In this document: positions 9,272-16,969 of the stretch, one piece after another
Layout: every line of letters begins with the position of its first letter
How positions within the stretch are numbered: the first letter of the stretch is position 1
Assembly (NCBI GenBank): GCA_038118725.1
Contig: JAYOIK010000045.1
Coordinates: forward strand, 1 to 42,069
Direction: 5' to 3'
DNA: 42,069 nt
Source of the DNA: JADHLJ01 sp038118725
Lineage (GTDB): Bacteria; Pseudomonadota; Alphaproteobacteria; Thalassobaculales; Thalassobaculaceae
The notes under the pieces: generated by a model
Databases searched by the model: none
Told to the model about the DNA's origin: nothing
The model's input: only the letters and a program-made list of their open reading frames with translations
Position numbers and translations under genes: made by a program

Positions 9272-9827
9272 TCCAGGTTCCCTTGAGCCCATTCGGAATT
9301 CAGCATCGGGACATCCGCCCCGCCTTTCCGGCGCGGACCCGGTGCTCAAGGCAGGCCCTCGACGACCTCGGACCGCCGCCATGGCCTAGCGATATCGACG
9401 AGACGCTCCCTCTCGAATGACATATCCCACCGTCAAGGGACGGGCAAGCGATCCTCCCTTACCGGAGTGATGACACCTAGCCTCGTCGCCCTTGGACCAT
9501 CCCCAGGCTACTCGGATCGACGGCGTCGCGCACTCGAAGACCGCGAAAGCCGGGAGCCGCGAGACCTCGCGAGAGATATTCACGCGATGAGGTAGATGTT
9601 TTTGACGCCGTGACCACTTCCTGTAACTCTATTGTAACGCGGGCGCGACTGCTTCCTCTGCATTGTCCCGCGAAACTGGAATACCCCGACTCGGTGGGTG
9701 ATTCATCGTTCAAGGCCCCCATGGATCACGGTTGCGGGATCATCGGGGCGTCGTGCCTCGGTCGTGGAAGCAATGAGTCAACCCTTGGGCCCCGTCGCCC
9801 CTTTAGGAATTGAGATAACACAAACCC
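9272..9827. other. Intergenic region between divergent SIS and NptA genes
   Basis: This 556-bp divergent spacer contains no convincing gene; short frames inside it lack homology-like features and ribosome sites. It carries the PHO box at 9621-9638, oriented toward the Na/Pi transporter. I found no matching inverted PHO box for the SIS-aldolase operon on the other side. Confidence 0.5.
9621..9638 (+). promoter_or_regulatory. PHO box (putative PhoB site)
   Basis: The sequence CTGTAAC-TCTA-TTGTAAC is two 7-bp direct repeats whose starts are exactly 11 bp apart. This is the architecture and near-consensus sequence of a PhoB-binding PHO box (CTGTMAY-N4-CTGTMAY). The repeats point rightward, about 190 bp upstream of an Na/Pi-cotransporter-PhoU gene, which is a sensible target. 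The match is seen directly; PhoB binding is inferred. No clear -10 element follows at the expected distance. Confidence 0.65.
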
Positions 9828-11486
9828 ATGGAGCTTTTGATCAACATAGTCGGCGCCGTCGCCCTCTTGATCTGGGGGGTGCGGATGGTCCGCACCGGCC
9901 TCACCCGGTCCTTGGGCAGCGCCCTGCGGGCGGCGGTGACACGATCCACCGGCAATCGGTTCAGCGCCTTTTTCGCCGGTTTCGGAATCACTGGGCTGTT
10001 GCAAAGCAGCACCGCGACGGCCCTGATCGCGGCGTCCTTCGCAGGCTGCGGATTGTTGAGCACCGCCATGGGACTGGCCTTAATGCTGGGCGCGGATGTC
10101 GGCTCCACCCTTATCGTTCAAGCCCTCTCGTTCAACGTCACTTGGTTGTCCCCGGTTCTGATCGCGGTGGGCGTGGGGCTCTTCGTATACTCATCCGACA
10201 GCACCAGACGCGCCTTGGCGCGAACCGCCATCGGCCTCGGTCTGATCCTGCTCTCCCTCACCTTGGTCTCCAAGGCGTCGACACCGCTGCGCGAGACCGA
10301 GGGCTTGGCTGTCGTTCTCCAAGCCTTGGCGGACGAAAAAATCCTCGCCGTCCTGGTCATCGCGGCAGTGACCTGGTTCGCGCATTCCAGCGTCGCGATC
10401 GTACTGCTCGTCATGTCGCTCGCGACCGCCCAGGCCATCGGCCCGGAGCTTGGCCTAGCCATGGTCCTCGGCGCCAATCTCGGCGCGGCGATCACGGCTT
10501 TCGTCGCCACCTCGCGTTCGGTGCCGGCGGCACGCCGGGTGCCGCTCGGTAACCTGCTGATGCGCGGTATAGGCGTCATTGCCCTGCTTCCCGCGCTTGC
10601 CTGGGTCATGCCTCATCTATTGGCAATCGAGGCGGATCCAGCGCGGCTGATCGCGAATTTCCATACCGCGTTCAATCTCGGGCTCGCGGTGGTGTTCTTG
10701 CCTTTCATCGGACCTATCGCCGCCTTGACCGAGCGAATCGCGCCGGATCGGGCCCGCGACGAGGACCCGGGATGCCCCCGCTACCTCGACGCCGACGCGC
10801 TGGACACACCCTCGATCGCCCTGGCGAGCGCCGCGCGCGAGACCCTGCGCATGGGCGACGAGGTCAAGGAGATGCTGGAGCAAACCAAGAAGGTCTTCGC
10901 GAGCAACGACTCGAACCTGATGCGGGGTGTCGAGGCGCGAGACGACGTCGTCGACCAATTGCATGAAGCGATCAAGCTCTATCTAACCGGCCTCGCGCGG
11001 AACGAGATGGATGACAAGGAAAGCCGGCGCAGCATCGAGATTCTGAGCTTCACGACGAATCTGGAGCATGTCGGCGACGTCATTGATAAGAACCTGATGG
11101 AGCTCGCCAACAAGAAGATCAAGAACCGGTATTCCTTCTCCAAGGAAGGTCAGGCGGAGTTAGAGATCTTTCACGACCGGGTGCTGGACAATCTCGATCT
11201 GGCGCTGAACATCTTCATGACGCCGAACCTGGATCTCGCGCGAAAACTACTGCGCGAGAAGGCCGAGTTGCGCGATCTCGAACGCACGCTCACCGAGTCC
11301 CATTTCGCCAGGGTCGGCGAGGGACGGGTCGAGTCGATCGAGTCCAGCTCCCTGCATCTCGACATCCTGCGGGACCTGAAGCGGATCAACAGTCACCTGA
11401 CATCCGTCGCCTATCCAATCCTCGAGCAGCACGGTGAGTTGACGGATAGCCGGTTGAAGACTCTCGAAGGCCCCGTCAAAGCCTGA
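9828..11486 (+). CDS. Na/Pi cotransporter family protein with PhoU domain
   Basis: The 552-residue inner-membrane protein has two inverted Na/Pi-cotransporter (PF02690-type) repeats followed by a cytoplasmic PhoU-like helical domain. The hallmark QSSTAT is at residues 59-64. The second repeat carries AHSSVAIVLLVM (H186-S187-S188), in which the usual QSS glutamine is His. Eight or nine hydrophobic segments span about 3-300. The PhoU-like bundle covers about 335-545 (RETLRMGDEVKEMLEQ, EHVGDVIDKNLMELA). Phosphate uptake or efflux coupled to sodium is the family role. The PHO box upstream supports phosphate-starvation control. Its last 11 bp overlap the convergent HAD gene. Confidence 0.9.
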   Translation: MELLINIVGAVALLIWGVRMVRTGLTRSLGSALRAAVTRSTGNRFSAFFAGFGITGLLQSSTATALIAASFAGCGLLSTAMGLALMLGADVGSTLIVQALSFNVTWLSPVLIAVGVGLFVYSSDSTRRALARTAIGLGLILLSLTLVSKASTPLRETEGLAVVLQALADEKILAVLVIAAVTWFAHSSVAIVLLVMSLATAQAIGPELGLAMVLGANLGAAITAFVATSRSVPAARRVPLGNLLMRGIGVIALLPALAWVMPHLLAIEADPARLIANFHTAFNLGLAVVFLPFIGPIAALTERIAPDRARDEDPGCPRYLDADALDTPSIALASAARETLRMGDEVKEMLEQTKKVFASNDSNLMRGVEARDDVVDQLHEAIKLYLTGLARNEMDDKESRRSIEILSFTTNLEHVGDVIDKNLMELANKKIKNRYSFSKEGQAELEIFHDRVLDNLDLALNIFMTPNLDLARKLLREKAELRDLERTLTESHFARVGEGRVESIESSSLHLDILRDLKRINSHLTSVAYPILEQHGELTDSRLKTLEGPVKA

Positions 11487-12339
11487 ACATCGGAATCTCG
11501 AAGTCCGGGCGGGCGCGGTGCAGGGTGGAAACCCGGTCAATCTCCGCGTCCGGGGCCTCGGCGAAGATACCGCCCCGAACCAGCACGCTCCGCAAGCCCG
11601 CCGCCGCCGCGCCCGCGACGTCATGCTCGATACTGTCACCGACGCAGAGGACGCGCGCGGGGTCGACACCGGGATGAAGCGCCATCGCGAACTCGTAAAT
11701 CTCGGCATGCGGCTTGCCGATCCACCGAACCTTCCCGCCGAGTTCCCGATAGATCTCGGCGATCCTTCCAGGCCCGAAATAGTGAGAGGATCCGAGAAGC
11801 GAGATCTTGTCCGGATTTGTGCAGATGCAGTCAACGCCGCACGCCGCCGCCGGGGCCAGAAGCTCGCGATAATACGCCTCGGGATAAAGGTTTCCCTCGC
11901 TCCCCGCCAAGAGGATGAAATCCGCCGCCACCGGATCGCTCTGGAGTTCGATGTCCAGGTCCGCGACCGCCGAATGATCCTCGCCACTGGTGATCAGGTA
12001 ACAGCGCCTAAAAGCGCCGGTCGCCCCGACGGCGCGCTCGCCCCGAAGGAGGTTCCAGGCGACCTCCCCCGAGGTCACCATATGGTCATAGAGGTCTCGG
12101 CCTAATCCCATCCGCTCCATGCGCGCGATGTTCGAGGCGGCCCGCTTGCCGGAATTCGAGATGATGACCGACGCCTTGCCGAGCTCGTTGAGCGCCCGCA
12201 AGGTCTCAATCGTCTCCGGGTATGGCGCGGCGCCGTCATGCAGCACCCCGAACTGGTCAAGCAGCAACAGATCGACCCCGTCGACAAGGTCCGAAAGTCC
12301 CGAAACATGTCTCACGACAAGCCACTCAAAAGGAAGCAT
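11476..12339 (-). CDS. HAD-IIA family hydrolase (NagD-like)
   Basis: The 287-residue product is a subclass IIA HAD protein. Motif I is LLLLDQFGVLHDG, with nucleophile D28 but Phe at the +2 position where phosphatases normally have the acid/base Asp. Motif II is IISNSGKRA (S61), motif III RWIGKPHAEIYEFAM, and motif IV CVGDSIEHDVAGAAAAGL. This arrangement matches the TIGR01459-like branch as I remember it. The start at 12339 has GGAGAG about nine bases upstream. It is divergent from phnD and converges with an 11-bp overlap on the Na/Pi transporter, so it sits inside the phosphate-related block. The substrate is unknown, and the missing +2 Asp makes simple phosphomonoesterase activity uncertain. 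Confidence 0.85.
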   Translation of the reverse strand: MLPFEWLVVRHVSGLSDLVDGVDLLLLDQFGVLHDGAAPYPETIETLRALNELGKASVIISNSGKRAASNIARMERMGLGRDLYDHMVTSGEVAWNLLRGERAVGATGAFRRCYLITSGEDHSAVADLDIELQSDPVAADFILLAGSEGNLYPEAYYRELLAPAAACGVDCICTNPDKISLLGSSHYFGPGRIAEIYRELGGKVRWIGKPHAEIYEFAMALHPGVDPARVLCVGDSIEHDVAGAAAAGLRSVLVRGGIFAEAPDAEIDRVSTLHRARPDFEIPMFRL

Positions 12340-12433
12340 TCACGCGGCTCTCCGAAGCCGAACACTCTCCCTTGGAATGGCGCCGAGAAAGCAGAGGTTT
12401 CCGTTGCGAGTTTCATGGCGACTCTCTAGGCTA

Positions 12434-12462
12434 TTGAAACAATTTCGTAACATGTCGGCAAC
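12434..12462 (+). promoter_or_regulatory. Degenerate triple PHO box upstream of phnD
   Basis: Three heptamers, TTGAAAC (12434-12440), TCGTAAC (12445-12451) and CGGCAAC (12456-12462), all end in AAC and start at exact 11-bp intervals. This is the PHO-box period, and the heptamers resemble the better site at 9621. The array ends 31 bp before the phnD start, with CATAAG following as a possible -10. Each half-site is only a partial match, so the case rests on periodicity, position and the phosphonate-type transporter downstream. Confidence 0.45.
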
Positions 12463-12493
12463 CATAAGACCGGCGCTACCAACTGGGGGCAAT

Positions 12494-13477
12494 ATGAAAC
12501 TCGGTAAATTCGCTTTTATGGGCATGGTCGCGATCGCCGCGCTTTGTTTCGCGACAATCGGCTCGCCGACGGGCGCGCTGGCGGCGGACAAATGCGACAA
12601 GGGCACGCTGGACGACCGTTACTGCGACCGCGACCTTGATCAAACCGCCGACCTTCCCTCGGACCCCGCGCAATGGGTTGATCCGGACACGATCATCTTC
12701 ACCTATACCCCCGTCGAGGACCCGGCGGTCTATGCCAGCATCTGGGATGGTTTCATCAAGCACATGTCCGAGGTGACCGGCAAAAAGGTCGTCTTCTTCC
12801 CGGTGCAGAACAACGCCGCTCAGCTTGAAGCCATGCGCTCCGGCCGTCTGCATGTCGCCGGCTTCAACACCGGTTCGAACCCGATCGCGGTCAGCTGCGC
12901 CGGCTTCGTGCCCTTCGCGATGATGGCCTACCAGGACGGTAGCTTCGGCTACGAGATGGAAATCATCACCCAGGTCGACAGCGACATTAAATCTCCGGCC
13001 GACATCAAGGGCCGGACCCTGGCCTTCACCTCGCCGACATCGAATTCAGGCTTCAAGGCGCCCTCGGCGATCCTCAAGGGCGAGTTTGGTCTTGAAGCGG
13101 AAAAGGACTTCAAGCCGACTTTCTCGGGCAAGCACGACAACTCGATCCTCGGCGTATACAACGGCGACTACGAGATCGCCTCGATCGCCAACTCGGTGCT
13201 GTTCCGGATGATCCGCCGCGGCGTGATCGAGGAAGGCAAGATCCGGTCGATCTACAAGTCGCAGACCTTCCCGACCACCGGCTATGGCCACGCGCATAAT
13301 CTGCACCCGGTGCTTGTCGCCAAGGTCAAGGAAGCGTTCTTCACCTATGAGTGGGACGAGAACTTCAAGAAGGAGTTCAAGCGCGCCGACCGCTTCATCA
13401 ACATCCGGCACAAGACCCATTGGGACGTCATCCGCAAGATCGACACCGCCAATGGCGTCAGCTACGATTGTAAGTAA
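12494..13477 (+). CDS. phnD: Phosphonate-type ABC transporter substrate-binding protein
   Basis: The 327-residue periplasmic binding protein belongs to the PhnD/PtxB/HtxB family (phosphate, phosphite, phosphonate). A Sec signal peptide covers residues 1-30, with likely cleavage at ALA|ADKC. The mature protein shows FTYTPVEDPAVYASIWDGF, GKKVVFFPVQNNAAQLEAM, SGRLHVAGFNTG and KGRTLAFTSPTSNSGFKAP, the family's ligand-binding loops. ATG 12494, preceded by GGGGGC, is chosen because the reading frame upstream of it lacks a signal peptide. Mature Cys pairs (DKCDKG, DRYCDRD) may form a disulfide. It heads a phnD-C-E-E operon. The family is clear; whether the ligand is a phosphonate, phosphite or a phosphate ester cannot be read from the sequence. 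Confidence 0.9.
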   Translation: MKLGKFAFMGMVAIAALCFATIGSPTGALAADKCDKGTLDDRYCDRDLDQTADLPSDPAQWVDPDTIIFTYTPVEDPAVYASIWDGFIKHMSEVTGKKVVFFPVQNNAAQLEAMRSGRLHVAGFNTGSNPIAVSCAGFVPFAMMAYQDGSFGYEMEIITQVDSDIKSPADIKGRTLAFTSPTSNSGFKAPSAILKGEFGLEAEKDFKPTFSGKHDNSILGVYNGDYEIASIANSVLFRMIRRGVIEEGKIRSIYKSQTFPTTGYGHAHNLHPVLVAKVKEAFFTYEWDENFKKEFKRADRFINIRHKTHWDVIRKIDTANGVSYDCK

Positions 13478-13499
13478 TCGACAAACCTCGAGTAACGTC

Positions 13500-13522
13500 A
13501 GGCCCGCCATGGTGGCGGGCCT
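13500..13522 (+). terminator. Strong hairpin between phnD and phnC
   Basis: AGGCCCGCC (13500-13508) pairs perfectly with GGCGGGCCT (13514-13522) over a 5-nt loop, followed by GATTGATTTC rather than a run of T. It lies 22 bp after the phnD stop and 36 bp before phnC. The position fits a partial terminator or an mRNA 3'-end stabiliser that keeps the binding protein more abundant than the membrane components, as is common in ABC operons. The hairpin is seen; the function is inferred. Confidence 0.6.
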
Positions 13523-13558
13523 GATTGATTTCACCACTTCGGTTGCGCCGGGGGCCGC

Positions 13559-14404
13559 ATGCTGCGACTGGTTGGTTTAAAGAAACAATATCGGACGGGT
13601 GACCAGGCCCTGAAAGGCGTCGATCTCGTGGTGCCGGATGGCCAGGTCATGGCCTTGATCGGCCCCTCGGGCGCCGGAAAATCCACGCTGATCCGATGCG
13701 TAAACCGCTTGGTCGAGCCCACGGGCGGCCAGGTTTTCCTGGGTGAGTTGGAACTGACCGGCTTGTCCCGTTGGGCGCTTCGTCTGGCGCGCCGGCGCAT
13801 GGGAATGATCTTCCAGGAATACGCCCTGGTCGAACGCCTCACGGTCATGGAAAACGTCCTTTCCGGACGCCTCGGCTATGTCGGCTTCTGGCGAAGCTGG
13901 TTCCGCAAATTTCCCAAGGAAGACGTGCGCGAGGCCTATCGCCTGCTCGATCGGGTCGGCCTCATGCACATGGCCGACAAACGAGCGGACGAATTGTCCG
14001 GCGGTCAGCGTCAGCGCGTCGGCATCTGCCGCGCGCTGATCCAAAACCCCGAACTGCTCCTGGTGGACGAGCCCACCGCCAGCCTCGATCCCAAGACATC
14101 GCGCCAGATCATGCGCCTGATCAACGAGCTCTGCGCCGAGCGCGGGCTGGCGGCGATCATCAACATTCACGACGTTCTTCTGGCGCAGATGTTCTCGCAA
14201 CGCATCGTGGGGCTGGAAATGGGCAGCATCGTCTATGACGGCCCGCCCGATAAATTGACGCCCGAGGTCCTGACCCGGATCTACGGCGAGGAGAACTGGG
14301 AAGCGACAATCGGCAAGGTCGAGGACGAAGACGAGGAACTGGACGAGGAAGACAGCCTCGCCGTCGAGGCCTCCAATCTCGTCACCAGTGGGTCCGGGTC
14401 ATGA
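13559..14404 (+). CDS. phnC: Phosphonate-type ABC transporter ATP-binding protein
   Basis: The 281-residue ABC ATPase energises the PhnE permeases. Walker A is GPSGAGKST at about 36-44, the Q-loop lies in MGMIFQEYALVERLTVMENV, the signature is LSGGQRQRVGICRAL, and Walker B is LLLVDEPTASLDP, with H-loop IINIHDVLLA. The first 245 residues match the normal PhnC length. The C-terminus adds a very acidic tail (KVEDEDEELDEEDS) of unknown role. The stop overlaps the phnE start by 4 bp (ATGA), so translation is coupled. Confidence 0.93.
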   Translation: MLRLVGLKKQYRTGDQALKGVDLVVPDGQVMALIGPSGAGKSTLIRCVNRLVEPTGGQVFLGELELTGLSRWALRLARRRMGMIFQEYALVERLTVMENVLSGRLGYVGFWRSWFRKFPKEDVREAYRLLDRVGLMHMADKRADELSGGQRQRVGICRALIQNPELLLVDEPTASLDPKTSRQIMRLINELCAERGLAAIINIHDVLLAQMFSQRIVGLEMGSIVYDGPPDKLTPEVLTRIYGEENWEATIGKVEDEDEELDEEDSLAVEASNLVTSGSGS

Positions 14405-15216
14405 CGGACCAGCCGGCCGGTTCCGCCTACCCGGATACCTGGAAGCGTCCACCGCTGATCAAGAGCGCGGCGCTGCGATGGTCGATCGTTCTCGGCGCCG
14501 CGATCTATCTGGCGGCGGCGCTTGGCACCATGGAAGTGAACTGGACCCGGGTCGCGGAAGGGCTGCCCCGAGGTCAGCGTTTTCTGGACGCGTTTTTCCC
14601 GCCGAACTTCGCCGATAACCGAGGCGTCGTCTGGGACGGCATCCAGGAGAGCATCTGGATGGCGATCATCTCGACGGTGGCGGGCATCGCGCTGTCGGTG
14701 CCCATCGGGCTCGGCGCGGCGCGCAACCTGGCGCCGAAATGGGTCTATCTGGTCAACCGGGCGATTATCGCGGGCTCCCGCACTTTCCCCGAGGTGATCC
14801 TGGCGATCTTCGCCGTCAAGCTGTTCGGGTTCGGCCCGTTCGCCGGCTTCATTGCTCTGTCGATCGGGACCATCGGCTTCTACGCCAAGCTGCTGGCCGA
14901 GGATATCGAGAATATGAGCGAGGCCCAGGCCGAGGCGATCAAGGCCACCGGCGCCACGTGGTTCCAGTGGATCAACTACGCCATCCAGCCGCAGGTCATG
15001 CCGCGGATGATCGGGCTGGCGGTCTATCGGCTCGATATCAATTTCCGCGAGTCGGCGGTGGTCGGCATTGTCGGCGGCGGCGGGATCGGCGCCACCCTGA
15101 ACACGGCCTTCGACCGTTACGAGTTCGATACCGCGGCGGCGATCCTGCTGATCATCATCGGGATCGTGCTGGTTCTCGAATATAGCTCCGGCTATCTGCG
15201 AAAATGGGTCCAATAG
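14401..15216 (+). CDS. phnE: Phosphonate-type ABC transporter permease 1
   Basis: The 271-residue inner-membrane permease has about six hydrophobic segments. The EAA loop that docks the ATPase is visible as EAQAEAIKATGATWFQW...QPQVMPRM near residues 175-205, followed by NFRESAVVGIVGGGGIG, the conserved PhnE block. It overlaps phnC by 4 bp and is followed without a gap by a second permease, so the transporter is probably a PhnE1-PhnE2 heterodimer, a common variant in alphaproteobacteria. Confidence 0.92.
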   Translation: MTDQPAGSAYPDTWKRPPLIKSAALRWSIVLGAAIYLAAALGTMEVNWTRVAEGLPRGQRFLDAFFPPNFADNRGVVWDGIQESIWMAIISTVAGIALSVPIGLGAARNLAPKWVYLVNRAIIAGSRTFPEVILAIFAVKLFGFGPFAGFIALSIGTIGFYAKLLAEDIENMSEAQAEAIKATGATWFQWINYAIQPQVMPRMIGLAVYRLDINFRESAVVGIVGGGGIGATLNTAFDRYEFDTAAAILLIIIGIVLVLEYSSGYLRKWVQ

Positions 15217-16029
15217 ATGCCGCTGATCGAAACACCCGACGGGCCGGACTGGCGCCGTCGCACCACGAAGCAGGAATTCGCCGTATGGGGCGGCTGGCTG
15301 ATCGGCACGGCGATCGTGGTCTATGCCTGGCAGTTGATTTCCGAGAAAACAATCTGGTTCTTCGTGAGCGACGCCGGCAAGCAGGCGGTCGACATCGGCA
15401 CCCGCATGATCCCGCCCAAGCTCGATTACATGGAAAAGCTCTGGTGGCCGGTCTGGGATACCATCAACATCGCGACCCTGGGCACGGTGATCGCCCTGGT
15501 CATCGCCATTCCCGTCGCCTTCGCGGCCGCGCGCAACACCACGCCACACCCGATCGTAAGGGCCGTCGCGCTGTTCATTATCGTCTCGTCGCGATCGGTC
15601 AATTCGCTGATCTGGGCCCTGATGCTGGTCTTTATCTTCGGCCCCGGGATCCTCGCGGGCACGATCGCCATCGGTCTCAGATCCATCGGCTTTTGCGCCA
15701 AGCTTCTTTATGAGGCGATCGAGGAAATCGATCACACCCAGGTCGAGGCGATCGAGGCCACCGGCGCCAGCCGGGCACAGCAGATTCTCTACGGCATCGT
15801 TCCACAGGTTCTGCCAACCTTCGCGGGTGTCGGCGTGTTCCGCTGGGATATCAATATCCGGGAATCGACGATCCTCGGGCTTGTCGGCGCGGGCGGTATC
15901 GGGCTTCAGTTGAACGGCTCGATCAACACGCTTGCCTGGACCCAGGTCTCGATGATCCTGCTGGTGATCCTGGCAACGGTGATCGTCAGTGAGTGGGTAT
16001 CCGCCAAGGTGCGGCACGCGATCATCTAG
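15217..16029 (+). CDS. phnE: Phosphonate-type ABC transporter permease 2
   Basis: The 270-residue paralogue of the preceding gene begins at the base after its stop codon. The EAA loop is HTQVEAIEATGASRAQQ...VPQVLPTF and the following block is NIRESTILGLVGAGGIG, parallel to permease 1. The N-terminus has a long segment before the membrane domain (SEKTIWFFVSDAGKQAVDIG). It is the second half of the membrane channel of the PhnDCEE transporter. Confidence 0.92.
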   Translation: MPLIETPDGPDWRRRTTKQEFAVWGGWLIGTAIVVYAWQLISEKTIWFFVSDAGKQAVDIGTRMIPPKLDYMEKLWWPVWDTINIATLGTVIALVIAIPVAFAAARNTTPHPIVRAVALFIIVSSRSVNSLIWALMLVFIFGPGILAGTIAIGLRSIGFCAKLLYEAIEEIDHTQVEAIEATGASRAQQILYGIVPQVLPTFAGVGVFRWDINIRESTILGLVGAGGIGLQLNGSINTLAWTQVSMILLVILATVIVSEWVSAKVRHAII

Positions 16030-16076
16030 GTACGGGCGCGCGCCACCCGAAAGCGGAGAAAAGGGATAGTCCCCCC

Positions 16077-16856
16077 ATGGATCACGCGTCTGAGGAACTT
16101 GTATCGCTGCTTGTGACCGCACGAGAGGCCCCGCGCCAGATCACGGAGTTTGACAGCGCATTCGTTCCCCCGTCCGTGGACGCGGCCTACCGCGTCGGCA
16201 ACGCGGTCGCCCAGCGTCTCGGGTGGGAGCCGTTGGGTTGGAAGATCGCGGCCACGACCGAAACGGTGCGGGTGAAACTGAAAACCGACGGGCCGATTTA
16301 CGGACGGACCTATCGCCGTTTTCGGCATGAGTCGCCGACGCGGCTAAGCCACGGCGCGCTTCTCGACCCGCTGGTTGAATGCGAGTTTTTCTGTACGCTC
16401 GCCGAGGATCTGCCGGCGCGGGACCAACCCTGGACGATGGAGGAGGTTTCCGCCGCCATCGGCGCCGTTCATGCGGGCATTGAAGTCGCGGAGTGTCGCT
16501 TTCCCTCACGTGCCTTGCCGCCCCTACCGGCGATCCTGGCCGATGGCAGCGCGTCCGGGCGTTACGTGTTTGGAGGCGCGATCGCGGATTGGCGCGACGG
16601 ATTGGCCTGTATCGAGGTGCGACTGGAGGTTGATGGCCGGGAAATCCGCCGCGGCACCGGCGCCGATGTCATGGGAGATCCCTTGCGTCCGCTGCTCTGG
16701 CTAGCGGAGGAGCGTCGACGCTTCGGCGACGGCCTGCGAGCCGGCGAGACCATAAGCACCGGCTCCATGACGGGCATGCTGCCGATCCGGCCGGGGCAAC
16801 ATGTCCGCGCGCGCTTCGGCGACTCAGCGAGTGTCGAAATCGATTTCGAGGCCTGA
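16077..16856 (+). CDS. 2-keto-4-pentenoate hydratase-like (FAH superfamily)
   Basis: The 259-residue product matches the MhpD/hydratase-decarboxylase branch of the fumarylacetoacetase superfamily, which handles 2-oxo acids with a divalent metal. GWKIAATTETVRVKL, LVECEFFCTLAEDLP (the metal-binding E-x-E), AVHAGIEVAECRF (third acidic ligand) and a C-terminal ISTGSMTGMLPIRPGQHVRARFG are the expected blocks. ATG 16077 is preceded by AAGGGA at 8-13 nt. It follows phnE2 by 47 bp on the same strand and could be the last gene of the transporter operon, which would be an unusual partner. Alternatively it is an unrelated catabolic gene. Confidence 0.85.
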   Translation: MDHASEELVSLLVTAREAPRQITEFDSAFVPPSVDAAYRVGNAVAQRLGWEPLGWKIAATTETVRVKLKTDGPIYGRTYRRFRHESPTRLSHGALLDPLVECEFFCTLAEDLPARDQPWTMEEVSAAIGAVHAGIEVAECRFPSRALPPLPAILADGSASGRYVFGGAIADWRDGLACIEVRLEVDGREIRRGTGADVMGDPLRPLLWLAEERRRFGDGLRAGETISTGSMTGMLPIRPGQHVRARFGDSASVEIDFEA

Positions 16857-16896
16857 ACGTCCTCGCCAGCGAATAGACGGCTGGCTCAAAACGAAA

Positions 16897-16948
16897 ATCG
16901 CGCCGCCCACCCGGAATCGGTTGTCCCGATCCAAGCAAACGGCGCGAT
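16897..16948. terminator. Inverted repeat between convergent genes
   Basis: ATCGCGCCG (16897-16905) and CGGCGCGAT (16940-16948) are perfect 9-bp arms around a 34-nt loop in the 113-bp gap between the hydratase-like gene and the convergent acyl-CoA dehydrogenase gene. The position suits a bidirectional terminator. Neither side has a T-run, so Rho-independent function is doubtful. Confidence 0.3.
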
Positions 16949-16969
16949 CCGTGTTGGTCCGCGAAGGCC

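Noticed and set aside
9386..9813. Small genes in the spacer before the Na/Pi transporter
   Set aside because: Short overlapping frames on both strands without ribosome sites or recognisable sequence; the region is better read as regulatory.
12494..16029. Phosphonate degradation operon
   Set aside because: Only the transporter is present; no phnGHIJKLM, phnX, phnW, phnA or ptxD genes are visible, so a degradation route is not supported.
14281..16122. 613-codon open frame antisense to phnC/phnE/phnE
   Set aside because: Same reason: the plus-strand genes carry all family motifs, and the antisense product is low-complexity Asp/Arg/Gln rich.
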